Of a stretch of DNA of 20,385 nucleotides, positions 1-8,159 are shown one piece after another. The translations under genes were made by a program, and so were the position numbers. Within the stretch, counting starts at the first letter, position 1; each line of letters begins with the position of its first letter. Origin of the DNA: Bacteroides sp. (GTDB lineage Bacteria; Bacteroidota; Bacteroidia; Bacteroidales; Bacteroidaceae); NCBI GenBank assembly GCA_030151845.1, contig JASLCM010000213.1:1-20385 (forward strand), written 5' to 3'. The notes under the pieces are model-generated. The model saw nothing but the letters and a program-made list of their open reading frames with translations. It made no database searches and was not told where the DNA came from.

Positions 1-169
1 CCGTATTTCTCACTTAACTGAGCATATGAAGCTCAACAGAAAAGATTATAGCACAGAACGAGCATTAACAAGACTAGTAGGTAAAAGACGTGGTCTTTTA
101 GATTACTTAATGGATAAGGATATCGAAAGATACCGTGCCGTTGTTAAGGCTTTAGGATTAAGAAGATAA
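1..169 (+). CDS. rpsO: 30S ribosomal protein S15, 3' end only
   Basis: This is the last 55 codons of the small-subunit ribosomal protein S15, which binds 16S rRNA early in assembly of the 30S platform. The reading frame runs in phase from base 2 to a TAA at 167-169. The translated tail contains the family's conserved segments RISHLTEHMK, KRRGLLDYL and the C-terminal RYRAVVKALGLRR. The 5' end lies outside the window, so the start and upstream regulation cannot be seen. A perfect-stem terminator follows 18 bases after the stop, which suggests rpsO ends its transcript here. Confidence 0.95.
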   Translation, partial: RISHLTEHMKLNRKDYSTERALTRLVGKRRGLLDYLMDKDIERYRAVVKALGLRR

Positions 170-187
170 GAAAATCTTCTCAATGTA

Positions 188-225
188 ATAAAGCTCCCTC
201 TTTTTTAAGTGGGAGCTTTATTTTT
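188..225 (+). terminator. Intrinsic terminator of rpsO
   Basis: Eleven bases (188-198) pair perfectly with 211-221, with a 12-base loop and a T-run ending at 225. It sits directly after the rpsO stop codon and separates it from the envelope operon. Confidence 0.9.
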
Positions 226-233
226 AGAAATGA

Positions 234-264
234 TTGACTTGCCTTTAAACTTTATCTATTTTTG
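234..264 (+). promoter_or_regulatory. Bacteroidota-type promoter for the DUF4254-GT9-kinase operon
   Basis: A -7 box TATTTTTG (257-264) fits the Bacteroidota consensus TAnnTTTG. A TTG at 234-236 lies 20 bases upstream, the usual -33 spacing. The start codon of the first gene is at 335, giving a 5' leader of roughly 65 bases. Confidence 0.65.
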
Positions 265-334
265 CTTTGCAAGGAATACTCTTAGAGTAATTAATGAGAA
301 CCTTAACTAGTATTAACCAATTAATCATTTAATC

Positions 335-940
335 ATGAAATTTAGTGCCCTTTGTAATAAAATTTTTAATGAGGCAACTTCTAATTATCACATAGAAGAT
401 AGTGTTGACGCAGTAATAAAAAACCCGTACGAAGAGAAGAGTATTGAATACTACCTCTATTTAAAAAACTGGATTGATGCTGTTCAGTGGCACTTTGAGG
501 ACATTATTCGTGATCCAGAAATTAACCCAGAGGCAGCTCTTAAGCTAAAAAGAAGAATAGACAAGTCTAATCAAGACCGTACAGACTTGGTGGAGTTAAT
601 TGATAGTTATTTTCTATCAAAATATAAGGATGTAGAGAAGTTGCCTACTGCAACAATTAATACGGAAAGTCCAGCTTGGGCCATAGATAGGCTATCTATC
701 TTAGCACTTAAAATTTATCACATGCAACAAGAGGTTGATCGTAAAGATACCTCTGCAGAGCACCATGAATCATGTTCTAGCAAACTTCATGTTCTTTTAG
801 AGCAGAGAGAAGACTTGTCTACAGCGATTGATCAACTTATTGCTGATATTGAAGCTGGTAGAAAGTATATGAAGGTGTACAAGCAGATGAAAATGTACAA
901 TGATCCAGCATTAAATCCAGTTCTGTACGCTAAAAAATAG
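335..940 (+). CDS. DUF4254 domain protein
   Basis: This 201-residue soluble protein is recognised as a DUF4254 family member; no biochemical role is known to me. It has no signal peptide or membrane segment, so it is probably cytoplasmic. It looks almost wholly alpha-helical and charged, with tryptophans around residues 46-52 and 116. The ATG at 335 is the first in frame after a stop and follows a good promoter. The stop is one base before the ATG of a GT9 glycosyltransferase, and an LPS-kinase-like gene overlaps that one, so the three are almost certainly co-transcribed. The context points to a part in lipopolysaccharide core synthesis, perhaps as a partner of the glycosyltransferase or kinase, but that is inference from position only. 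Confidence 0.8.
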   Translation: MKFSALCNKIFNEATSNYHIEDSVDAVIKNPYEEKSIEYYLYLKNWIDAVQWHFEDIIRDPEINPEAALKLKRRIDKSNQDRTDLVELIDSYFLSKYKDVEKLPTATINTESPAWAIDRLSILALKIYHMQQEVDRKDTSAEHHESCSSKLHVLLEQREDLSTAIDQLIADIEAGRKYMKVYKQMKMYNDPALNPVLYAKK

Positions 941-941
941 G

Positions 942-1994
942 ATGAAAAGTATTTTAATAATACGTTTTTCTGCTATAGGAGATGTGGCTATGTCTGTCCC
1001 CGTATTACACTCCTTGGCAGCTCAGTACCCTGATTATCGAATCACAGTGTTGAGTAAGGCACATCTCCAACCTCTCTTTTCTTCTTTGCCTGCAAATGTC
1101 TCTTTCCTAGGGGTTAATTTGCAGGCAGATTATGCTGGTTTTAAGGGGCTGAATAGGCTCTACAGTGAGTTAAAGCGACTAGACTTTGACTATGTTGTTG
1201 ATCTCCACAATGTGCTAAGAACCAAGTATCTCTCTTTTCGTTTTCGATTAGATGGTGTGGCTGTATCAGTCATAGATAAGGGGAGAAGAGGGAAAAAAGA
1301 GCTCGTTCGAAAGAAGAATAAAAAACTTACTCAACAAACGACCTCTATTGAGCGCTATAAAAAGGCTATAGAGAAGACGGGTTGCTCTATAAAGTTGGAT
1401 TTTCTCTCTATTTTTGGAGAGGAGAAAGGAGATTTTACAGAGATTGTTAAGCTTACAGGTGAGAAGAAGGGATTGTGGGTAGGTATTGCACCCTTTGCAC
1501 AGCATAGAGGGAAGATTTATCCACTTGAAAAAATGAAAAAAGTGGTTTCTTCGCTCAACAAGCAGCCCAATATTACAATCTTTTTATTTGGAGGAGGAGA
1601 GAAAGAGAAACAGTTCATGGAGGAGTGGGAGAGTGAATTTGATCACGTTTACTCTGTTATAGGGAAACTAAAGATGAATCTTGAACTGATCTTAATGAGT
1701 CATCTAGATATGATGGTCTCTATGGACTCCTCGAATATGCATTTTGCATCCTTAGTGAACACTCCTGTTTTAACTCTATGGGGTGCAACGCATCCTTTTG
1801 CAGGATTCCTTGGTTGGAGACAGTCTGAAGAGCTAATCGTACAAAATGAGGAGTTACCTTGTAGGCCCTGTTCTATCTATGGACAAAAAGAGTGTTTTCG
1901 TGGAGATTATGCCTGTATGAACTCCATTAAAGAGGAGTTTGTTGTTTCTAAGATTCTTGATTTTTTAAACTCAAAAGAGGCAAAAAATAAGTGA
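942..1994 (+). CDS. Glycosyltransferase family 9, heptosyltransferase-like
   Basis: This 350-residue enzyme belongs to GT9 (WaaC/WaaF/RfaF type), which adds heptose or a related sugar to the LPS inner core on the cytoplasmic side. The N-terminal motif RFSAIGDVAMSVPVL (about residues 8-22) is the family's acceptor-side Rossmann start. The C-terminal donor-binding region has SMDSSNMHFAS followed by TPVLTLWGATHPFAG, as in heptosyltransferases. A late cysteine cluster (CRPC, then EC and YAC, about residues 306-327) resembles Bacteroidota members of the family. It starts one base after the DUF4254 stop and its TGA overlaps the next ATG by one base, indicating translational coupling. The exact sugar cannot be deduced. 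Confidence 0.88.
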   Translation: MKSILIIRFSAIGDVAMSVPVLHSLAAQYPDYRITVLSKAHLQPLFSSLPANVSFLGVNLQADYAGFKGLNRLYSELKRLDFDYVVDLHNVLRTKYLSFRFRLDGVAVSVIDKGRRGKKELVRKKNKKLTQQTTSIERYKKAIEKTGCSIKLDFLSIFGEEKGDFTEIVKLTGEKKGLWVGIAPFAQHRGKIYPLEKMKKVVSSLNKQPNITIFLFGGGEKEKQFMEEWESEFDHVYSVIGKLKMNLELILMSHLDMMVSMDSSNMHFASLVNTPVLTLWGATHPFAGFLGWRQSEELIVQNEELPCRPCSIYGQKECFRGDYACMNSIKEEFVVSKILDFLNSKEAKNK

Positions 1995-2725
1995 TGAAAG
2001 TTTTGATTAATCCTACCTATTCTTTTTTAGAAGACTTTCTAAAAGAAATTCCCTCTCGGTTTGAGAAAGAGGGAACGGTAATTTATGAAGGGAGAAACCT
2101 TATTAAGGTAATTGAGCATCAAGGTGTATTACTTAATGTAAAAAGGTATTGTATCCCTATTTTTATTAATCGTATAGCCTACACTTTTTTTAGAAAACCG
2201 AAAGGAGAGAGAGCTTTTTTATATCCAAGCTATTTAAAAGAGAGAGGCATAGAGACACCAACTCCAATCGCATATATTGAGTTAAGCTCGTTTGGTTTAA
2301 TAAGCTACTCTTACTTTATAAGCATTCATGATGCTGAGAAGAGCACACTATACTGGATTGAAGAGGCCAGTGCAGAAGAATATATACCAATAGCCCAATC
2401 TTTAGCCGAGTTTACAGCAGACCTTCATGAAAAAGGGATATATCATTTAGATTATTCTCCAGGTAATATACTTTATGAGAAAGATGAAAAAGGAAGGTTT
2501 CAGTTTTCCTTAGTAGATATAAATAGGATGCAGTTTGGTCCAGTATCTGTAGAAAAGGGATGCAAAAATTTTGCCAGGCTATGGGGGAATACTCACTTTT
2601 TCACCCTTTTGGCAAAAGCTTATGCAAAAGCTAGAGGAGCCGATGTAGAGATGTGTGTTGATACAGTCTTAAAAGCTAGAGATAAATTTTGGAAGAGGAG
2701 AGATTATGAGAATCTACACTCATAA
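1994..2725 (+). CDS. Lipopolysaccharide core kinase-like protein (WaaP/KdkA type)
   Basis: This 243-residue protein has a eukaryotic-like kinase fold of the Kdo/WaaP LPS-kinase group, expected to phosphorylate an inner-core sugar in the cytoplasm. The catalytic loop reads HLDYSPGN near residue 150 (HxDxxxxN), followed by VDINR with the metal-binding aspartate. The likely ATP-binding lysine is in LNVKRY near residue 49. I chose the ATG at 1994, which overlaps the TGA of the GT9 gene by one base; a GTG one codon earlier (1991) is possible but less likely. It closes the DUF4254-GT9 operon, and an MsbA-like exporter follows. The substrate could be Kdo or heptose and is not determined here. Confidence 0.8.
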   Translation: MKVLINPTYSFLEDFLKEIPSRFEKEGTVIYEGRNLIKVIEHQGVLLNVKRYCIPIFINRIAYTFFRKPKGERAFLYPSYLKERGIETPTPIAYIELSSFGLISYSYFISIHDAEKSTLYWIEEASAEEYIPIAQSLAEFTADLHEKGIYHLDYSPGNILYEKDEKGRFQFSLVDINRMQFGPVSVEKGCKNFARLWGNTHFFTLLAKAYAKARGADVEMCVDTVLKARDKFWKRRDYENLHS

Positions 2726-2752
2726 ACCTCTCACTTATTTCTTTTAAACCAC

Positions 2753-2760
2753 TATATTTG
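2753..2760 (+). promoter_or_regulatory. -7 box before the MsbA-like exporter
   Basis: TATATTTG is an exact TAnnTTTG match 17 bases before the exporter start codon. No clear TTG is present at the -33 position, so the promoter is a moderate call. It would give a very short 5' leader. Confidence 0.45.
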
Positions 2761-2777
2761 TTGCTAAAAATAATTGA

Positions 2778-4610
2778 ATGAAAGAGTTCGCAAAACTTTT
2801 ACGCCGCTTTGTTCCGCCCTATAAAAGTAATCTTTTATGGACCTTACTTTTTAATGTATTGTCGGCAATTCTAAACATATTCTCCTTTAGTCTAATCATT
2901 CCAATTTTACAGATCTTATTTAAGATTACTAATGAAGTGTATGTGTTTATTCCCTGGAGTGAAACAGGGGTAACGAAAGATACCTTAGTCAATAACTTTT
3001 ATTATTACATTACTCAGCTAATAGAAACACATGGTGCATCTAATACTTTGCTTCTTTTAGGGGTGTTTTTAGCAGGAATGACTCTACTAAAAACTTTAGC
3101 CTATTTTGCTTCTTCTGCAGTAATGATTCCGCTGAGAACAGGAATTGTTAGGGATATTCGTGTACAGCTTTATAATAAAATTCTGGATTTGCCGCTTGCT
3201 TTTTTCTCGGAGGAGAGAAAAGGAGATATCATTGCTCGTATGAGTGGTGATGTTAATGAGGTTGAGACCTCTATCACAAGCTCTTTGGATATGCTAATTA
3301 AGAATCCAATATTAATTGTAATGTATTTTGCTACATTGATTTTTGTAAGTTGGCAACTTACTCTATTTACCATACTAGTACTTCCTTTTATGGGTTGGGT
3401 GATGGGCACAGTAGGTAAGAAATTAAAACGTCAATCTTTAGATGCGCAAGAGAAGTGGAGTGACACCATGTCTCAAGTAGAAGAAACTTTAGGAGGTTTG
3501 CGTATTATCAAGGCCTTTGTGGCTGAAGATAAAATGAGTAATCGTTTTATAAAGTGTAGTAACCAATACAGGGCTGCGATTAATAAGGTATCTACAAGAC
3601 AGGTTTTAGCGCATCCAATGAGTGAATTTCTAGGTACAGTTTTAATTGTTATTGTGCTTTGGTTTGGTGGGACTTTAATATTGAGTAACAACTCTACGAT
3701 AGATGCCCCCTCTTTTATCTTTTACCTAGTAATGCTTTATAGTTTAATCAATCCGTTAAAGGAGTTCTCTAAAGCAGGATATAATATTCCTAAGGGATTG
3801 GCTTCTATGGAGAGGATAGATAAAATTCTATTGGCAGAAAGCACTATTGTAGAGGTTGAGAAGCCTAAAGAGATTGATGGCTTAAAGGAAAAAATAGAGT
3901 TTAGAAACCTTACTTTTTCTTACGATGGCTCTAAAAATGTACTGAAAAACATCAATTTAACTGTAAATAAAGGTGAAACGATAGCTTTAGTAGGGCAGTC
4001 GGGCTCTGGAAAGTCCACTTTAGTGGATCTTTTACCACGTTATCACGATGTTACTGATGGTGAAATTTTGATAGATGGTGTAAATGTAAAAGTGCTTAAA
4101 ATATCAGAGCTTAGAAAAATTATAGGTAATGTAAACCAAGAAGCTATTCTCTTTAACGACTCTTTTTATAATAACATTGCTTTTGGTTCAGAGTCGGCAA
4201 CAAAGGAGGAGGTGGTTGAAGCAGCAAAGATTGCAAATGCCCATGATTTTATAATGGAGTATGAGGAGGGCTATAACACCAACATTGGAGACCGAGGCGG
4301 AAAGCTTTCTGGAGGACAAAGACAACGCATCAGTATAGCGAGAGCTATTCTTAAAAATCCTCCAATCCTAATTTTGGATGAGGCAACATCTGCTTTAGAT
4401 ACCGAATCAGAGAGATTGGTTCAAGAGGCTCTTGAGCGCTTAATGAAAACAAGAACAACAATAGCAATAGCTCACCGACTCTCTACTATAAAGAATGCCG
4501 ACGAAATTTGTGTTCTTTATGAAGGTGAGATTGTTGAGCGTGGAAAGCATGAAGAGTTGTTAGCGAAGGAGGGATATTACCGGAGATTACATAGTATGCA
4601 AACCTTGTAA
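2778..4610 (+). CDS. ABC transporter, fused permease/ATPase, MsbA-like lipid exporter
   Basis: This 610-residue half-transporter has an N-terminal ABC type-1 membrane domain (about residues 20-325) with several hydrophobic spans and a C-terminal ATPase domain. The nucleotide-binding motifs are intact: Walker A GQSGSGKST near residue 406, signature LSGGQRQR near 509, Walker B ILILDEATSALD near 530 and the switch histidine in AIAHRLST near 565. Length and layout match homodimeric lipid A flippases such as MsbA. It lies 52 bases after the LPS-kinase gene and has its own -7 box. That neighbourhood supports export of lipid A-core across the inner membrane, though multidrug ABC exporters look alike. 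It ends 10 bases from the convergent RNase H gene. Confidence 0.85.
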   Translation: MKEFAKLLRRFVPPYKSNLLWTLLFNVLSAILNIFSFSLIIPILQILFKITNEVYVFIPWSETGVTKDTLVNNFYYYITQLIETHGASNTLLLLGVFLAGMTLLKTLAYFASSAVMIPLRTGIVRDIRVQLYNKILDLPLAFFSEERKGDIIARMSGDVNEVETSITSSLDMLIKNPILIVMYFATLIFVSWQLTLFTILVLPFMGWVMGTVGKKLKRQSLDAQEKWSDTMSQVEETLGGLRIIKAFVAEDKMSNRFIKCSNQYRAAINKVSTRQVLAHPMSEFLGTVLIVIVLWFGGTLILSNNSTIDAPSFIFYLVMLYSLINPLKEFSKAGYNIPKGLASMERIDKILLAESTIVEVEKPKEIDGLKEKIEFRNLTFSYDGSKNVLKNINLTVNKGETIALVGQSGSGKSTLVDLLPRYHDVTDGEILIDGVNVKVLKISELRKIIGNVNQEAILFNDSFYNNIAFGSESATKEEVVEAAKIANAHDFIMEYEEGYNTNIGDRGGKLSGGQRQRISIARAILKNPPILILDEATSALDTESERLVQEALERLMKTRTTIAIAHRLSTIKNADEICVLYEGEIVERGKHEELLAKEGYYRRLHSMQTL

Positions 4611-4620
4611 GTGGAGGGAG

Positions 4621-5262
4621 TTACTTTCTTCCAAAGTCGGCAGGAATCTCTCCCCATTTTTTGGTATCCCATTTTATGATTTTGGTTGTATAGGTATTGT
4701 TATGCAGCCAATACTCTGCTCGTTGTATGAGCTGGTGAACTTTCGCAGTTTTCGCCGTTAGCTTAAGTTTAGTTTTGCACTTTTTCTGTTGAACCCATTT
4801 TATGGCGTTAACACTATCGCTGTAAATAGGTAAATCCATCTTATGTTGCTTGCAATAAGCTAAACCGTGCACTAGAGCTAGAAATTCACCAATATTGTTC
4901 GTTCCCTCGATGGGACCAAAGTGAAAAAGCTCACTGCCTGTACAGGTGTAAACCCCACGGTATTCCATAGGGCCAGGATTACCACTGCAAGCTGCATCTA
5001 CTGCTAAACTTGACTCAATGACCTCTTTGGGTAAAACTCTCTCTGCTGTTGGTTGAGATTTCTGTACAGCTTGGCTAGGTTCTTTTTTTTGTATATAGAG
5101 GGAAGGGGCAGAGTTATAGGCCTTAATGGCCTCTTCTTTGGATGGAAAAGACTTGTATAGAGCATTAGGGTATCCATTTATTTGTAAAAGACACTCTGTC
5201 CAGGTGCTAAACACCCCAGTTTTATACCCTTCCCACACCACATAATACTTCTGTTTAGCCAT
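4621..5262 (-). CDS. rnhA: Ribonuclease H with N-terminal viroplasmin domain
   Basis: This 213-residue protein fuses a caulimovirus-type viroplasmin domain (about residues 3-50, starting KQKYYVVWEG) to an RNase HI domain (about 84-212), with a low-complexity linker between. It should bind RNA-DNA hybrids and cut the RNA strand, removing R-loops and primers. The four catalytic carboxylates are visible: D89 (AVDAAC), E126 (NIGEFLAL), D149 (YSDS) and D209 (PADF). I chose the ATG at 5262; an in-frame TTG five codons upstream (5277) would only add a basic tag outside the conserved domain. It is convergent with the ABC exporter and divergent from aroK, and has its own -7 box. Confidence 0.9.
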   Translation of the reverse strand: MAKQKYYVVWEGYKTGVFSTWTECLLQINGYPNALYKSFPSKEEAIKAYNSAPSLYIQKKEPSQAVQKSQPTAERVLPKEVIESSLAVDAACSGNPGPMEYRGVYTCTGSELFHFGPIEGTNNIGEFLALVHGLAYCKQHKMDLPIYSDSVNAIKWVQQKKCKTKLKLTAKTAKVHQLIQRAEYWLHNNTYTTKIIKWDTKKWGEIPADFGRK

Positions 5263-5285
5263 AAACTTTCTTCTCAATTTTAGCT

Positions 5286-5293
5286 CAAAGGTA
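5286..5293 (-). promoter_or_regulatory. -7 box for rnhA (minus strand)
   Basis: On the minus strand this reads TACCTTTG, a full TAnnTTTG match 23 bases before the ATG at 5262. The same octamer serves aroK on the opposite strand (5375-5382). A -33 TTG is not evident. Confidence 0.45.
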
Positions 5294-5374
5294 GTAATTA
5301 TTTTAGAGTGTGAGATTAATCTTGTGAGATAAGGAGTTGTTTTAGATAGGATGAAATCATTTTAGTATATTTAT

Positions 5375-5382
5375 TACCTTTG
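5375..5382 (+). promoter_or_regulatory. -7 box for aroK
   Basis: TACCTTTG matches TAnnTTTG 20 bases before the aroK ATG. No convincing -33 TTG is seen. Just before the start codon is GAGGAGG (5391-5397), an unusually good Shine-Dalgarno for this window. Confidence 0.45.
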
Positions 5383-5402
5383 TTAGAAAAGAGGAGGTAG
5401 AG

Positions 5403-5936
5403 ATGGCAATAATTTATTTAATTGGGTTTATGGGAACGGGTAAAACTACCCTAGGAAGACCTTTAGCTAAGGCTTTGGGGAGAGAGTTTATTGACTTGGA
5501 TGAGTTTATTGAGAAGGAGAAGAGGCTCTCTATTCCAGAGCTTTTTGCAAAATTTGGAGAAGAGGAGTTTCGAGAAATGGAGCGAGAAGCTTTAGTTAAA
5601 CTTTCTGATAGTGAGAATCTTGTTCTTGCAACTGGAGGAGGAACTCCATGTTTTTTTGAAAATATGCGTTTAATGAAGAAAAGTGGTAGAGTAGTTTTAT
5701 TAACAGTTTCTATCCCTGAACTCCTACGAAGACTTATTGCTGGTGGAGATAAGCGTCCCTTGGTTAAAAATACTCCTCTGGATGAGTTGGAAGGGAAAAT
5801 TACCACCTTACTGAATGAGCGATCCCAATTTTACCAACAAGCAGATATACGTTTTTTTGCTGAACATTTGGATTCTGTAGAGGAGGTTAACCTGGCTACG
5901 CAACAACTAGTTAAAGTGTTATCAAAAGGGGGATAA
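5403..5936 (+). CDS. aroK: Shikimate kinase
   Basis: This 177-residue enzyme phosphorylates shikimate at the 3-hydroxyl with ATP, the fifth step of the chorismate pathway, in the cytoplasm. Walker A is GFMGTGKTT (residues 8-16). Shikimate-binding residues are present: D33 in DLDEF, R57 in EEFREME, and the glycine triplet in ATGGGTP (78-80). The lid arginine is R118 in GGDKRPL. The length is typical for the family. A GAGGAGG ribosome-binding site and the -7 box TACCTTTG precede the ATG. It is transcribed away from rnhA and is followed by a possible weak terminator and the speA promoter, so it probably forms a single-gene unit. Confidence 0.95.
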   Translation: MAIIYLIGFMGTGKTTLGRPLAKALGREFIDLDEFIEKEKRLSIPELFAKFGEEEFREMEREALVKLSDSENLVLATGGGTPCFFENMRLMKKSGRVVLLTVSIPELLRRLIAGGDKRPLVKNTPLDELEGKITTLLNERSQFYQQADIRFFAEHLDSVEEVNLATQQLVKVLSKGG

Positions 5937-6050
5937 CCGATAAATGCTATTGAATTTGAACATCTTAACCGTTGAACTGTTGTAATACTAGTGTAAAAAT
6001 AGCTAGTTCTTGTTTTGTTTATGAACTTGCTTACTCTACTTTTTTGAGAG

Positions 6051-6086
6051 ACAACTGCTTATTTTTTAAAATAGCGTTGTTTCTTT
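6051..6086 (+). terminator. Possible terminator after aroK
   Basis: ACAAC (6051-6055), GC (6057-6058) and TATTTT (6060-6065) can pair with AAAATA, GC and GTTGT (6068-6080), leaving two bulged T residues, and TTCTTT follows. The stem is AT-rich and the loop tight, so this is a weak call. Nothing else with coding potential is visible between the aroK stop and the speA promoter. Confidence 0.35.
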
Positions 6087-6097
6087 AGGTAATAAAG

Positions 6098-6127
6098 TTG
6101 CAGACTTAGTATTTATACTTATTTTTG
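6098..6127 (+). promoter_or_regulatory. Bacteroidota-type promoter for speA
   Basis: A -7 box TATTTTTG (6120-6127) has TTG (6098-6100) 19 bases upstream. The same octamer TATTTTTG drives the operon at 335. The speA ATG is about 47 bases further on. Confidence 0.7.
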
Positions 6128-6174
6128 CTGCAATTTTAAAACGTGTCTAATTAAACCTTTTGAATATTGATAAG

Positions 6175-8070
6175 ATGAGAAAATGGCGCATTGAAGATTC
6201 TGAAGAATTGTATAACATCACTGGTTGGGGTACTGATTATTTTGGTATCAATGAGAACGGTCATGTTTATGTAACTCCAAAAAAGGGGGGTGTTGCTGTT
6301 GATTTAAAAGAATTGATGGATGAGTTGCAACTGAGGGATGTCTCTTCTCCTGTGCTTCTTCGTTTTCCAGACATTCTTAATGATAGGATAGAAAATACGG
6401 CGAAGTGCTTTGCAAAAGCAGCTGATGAGTACGGATATAAGGCTAAAAACTTTATAATTTACCCGATTAAGGTAAACCAAATGCAGCCAGTTGTTGAGGA
6501 GATTATTAGCCACGGTAAAAAGTTTAACTTAGGGCTTGAGGCAGGTTCAAAACCTGAACTTCATGCTGTAATAGCGATTAATACAGGCTCTGACTCCCTG
6601 ATTATATGCAATGGATATAAAGACGAGAGCTATATAGAACTAGCTTTGTTGGCTCAGAAAATGGGTAAGCAGATTTTTCTTGTAGTTGAAAAATTAAACG
6701 AACTCAAGTTAATAGCGCGGATGGCTAAGCGCTTAAATGTTAGGCCAAATATTGGAATACGGATAAAATTAGCCTCCTCAGGTAGCGGAAAGTGGGAGGA
6801 GTCTGGGGGTGATGCTAGCAAGTTTGGACTATCCTCGAGTGAGCTATTAGAGGCTTTAGAGTTTTTGGACTCCAAAGGTATGCAAGATTGCTTAAGGTTA
6901 ATTCACTTCCATATTGGTAGTCAGATTACAAAAATAAGACGGATTAAGACTGCTCTTCGTGAGGCCTCTCAGTTCTATGTTCAATTGCATCGTTTAGGGT
7001 ATAACATAGAGTATGTAGATATAGGTGGCGGACTAGGAGTCGACTACGATGGAACAAAGTCTGCAAATAGCAGTAGTAGTGTGAACTACTCGATTCAAGA
7101 GTATGTAAACGACTCTATCTCAACTTTGGTAGACGCAAGTGATAAAAATGGAATACCACACCCAAACATAATAACAGAGAGTGGAAGAGCGTTAACAGCA
7201 CATCACTCTATTCTTGTTTTTGAAGTATTAGAAACAGCTTCACTGCCTGAGTGGGATGATGAGATTGAGGTGAAAGAGGAAGATCATGAATTAGTCAGAG
7301 AGTTGTATCAAATTTGGGAAACCTTAAATCAGAATGGAATCCTAGAAGCTTGGCATGATGCTCAACAGATTCGTGAGGAGGGACTCGATCTTTTCAGCCA
7401 TGGTATTGTTGATTTAAAAACAAGGGCGATGATTGAGCGGTTGTATTGGTCTATTACTCGTGAAGTTCACCAAATAGCTACTAGCTTGAAGCATATGCCA
7501 GATGAGTTTAGAGGACTTTCCAAACTTCTTGCAGATAAATATTTCTGTAACTTCTCACTCTTTCAATCTCTTCCAGACTCCTGGGCTATTGATCAGGTCT
7601 TTCCTATTATGCCTGTTCAGAGATTGGATGAGCGTCCAACGCGTTTAGCTACGCTTCAAGATGTGACATGTGACTCTGATGGAAAAATTTCTAACTTTAT
7701 TTCAACTTCTAACATAGGGCACTCACTGCCTGTTCATACGATGAAAGGGAAAGAGCCTTATTACATTGGTGTCTTTTTGGTTGGAGCCTATCAAGAGATA
7801 TTGGGAGATATGCATAACTTATTTGGAGATACCAATGCTGTACATATTTCTGTAGATGATCAAGGGTTCTCAATAGATCAAGTAATCGATGGGGAAACTG
7901 TAGCTGAGGTGTTGGATTATGTGCAATATAATCCTAAGAAATTGGTTCGTACGCTTGAAACTTGGGTAACTAAGTCTGTTAAAGCTGGGAAGATTTCTCT
8001 TGAAGAGGGAAAAGAGTTCTTAGCGAATTATCGATCAGGTCTGTATGGATACACCTATTTAGAACAATAG
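6175..8070 (+). CDS. speA: Biosynthetic arginine decarboxylase
   Basis: This 631-residue PLP enzyme of the alanine-racemase-fold (group IV) decarboxylases converts arginine to agmatine, the entry to putrescine and spermidine synthesis. The PLP lysine is K99 in IYPIKVNQ. Further PLP-barrel motifs are HFHIGSQI, the glycine loop GGGLGVDYDG and ESGRALTAHHS. The catalytic cysteine from the C-terminal domain is C499 in TCDSDG. Length agrees with the long SpeA family. I chose the ATG at 6175, which begins MRKWRIEDSEELYNITGWG, because the family starts close to this motif; an in-frame TTG at 6160 is the alternative. It has its own promoter and a terminator before argB. Confidence 0.95.
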   Translation: MRKWRIEDSEELYNITGWGTDYFGINENGHVYVTPKKGGVAVDLKELMDELQLRDVSSPVLLRFPDILNDRIENTAKCFAKAADEYGYKAKNFIIYPIKVNQMQPVVEEIISHGKKFNLGLEAGSKPELHAVIAINTGSDSLIICNGYKDESYIELALLAQKMGKQIFLVVEKLNELKLIARMAKRLNVRPNIGIRIKLASSGSGKWEESGGDASKFGLSSSELLEALEFLDSKGMQDCLRLIHFHIGSQITKIRRIKTALREASQFYVQLHRLGYNIEYVDIGGGLGVDYDGTKSANSSSSVNYSIQEYVNDSISTLVDASDKNGIPHPNIITESGRALTAHHSILVFEVLETASLPEWDDEIEVKEEDHELVRELYQIWETLNQNGILEAWHDAQQIREEGLDLFSHGIVDLKTRAMIERLYWSITREVHQIATSLKHMPDEFRGLSKLLADKYFCNFSLFQSLPDSWAIDQVFPIMPVQRLDERPTRLATLQDVTCDSDGKISNFISTSNIGHSLPVHTMKGKEPYYIGVFLVGAYQEILGDMHNLFGDTNAVHISVDDQGFSIDQVIDGETVAEVLDYVQYNPKKLVRTLETWVTKSVKAGKISLEEGKEFLANYRSGLYGYTYLEQ

Positions 8071-8095
8071 AGAGATTGATATTTATGCGAAATAT

Positions 8096-8135
8096 AAAAG
8101 TGATCTTGTCTGCTTCTGCATCAAGGTCACTTTTT
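8096..8135 (+). terminator. Intrinsic terminator after speA
   Basis: AAAAGTGATCTTG (8096-8108) pairs with CAAGGTCACTTTT (8122-8134) through 13 pairs including one G-U, with a 13-base loop, and ends in five T residues. It stands between speA and argB, so argB needs read-through or its own promoter. I see no good TAnnTTTG box in the 25 bases that remain before argB. Confidence 0.8.
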
Positions 8136-8159
8136 GTTTAATCTGTAGAATTACTTACT

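Noticed and set aside
5414..5806. 130-codon minus-strand frame opposite aroK
   Set aside because: It is antisense to an intact, well-conserved shikimate kinase and shows no domain or signals of its own.
8084..8140. 18-codon ORF from an ATG at 8084 between speA and argB
   Set aside because: It runs straight through the speA terminator hairpin and lacks start signals; the terminator explains the sequence.
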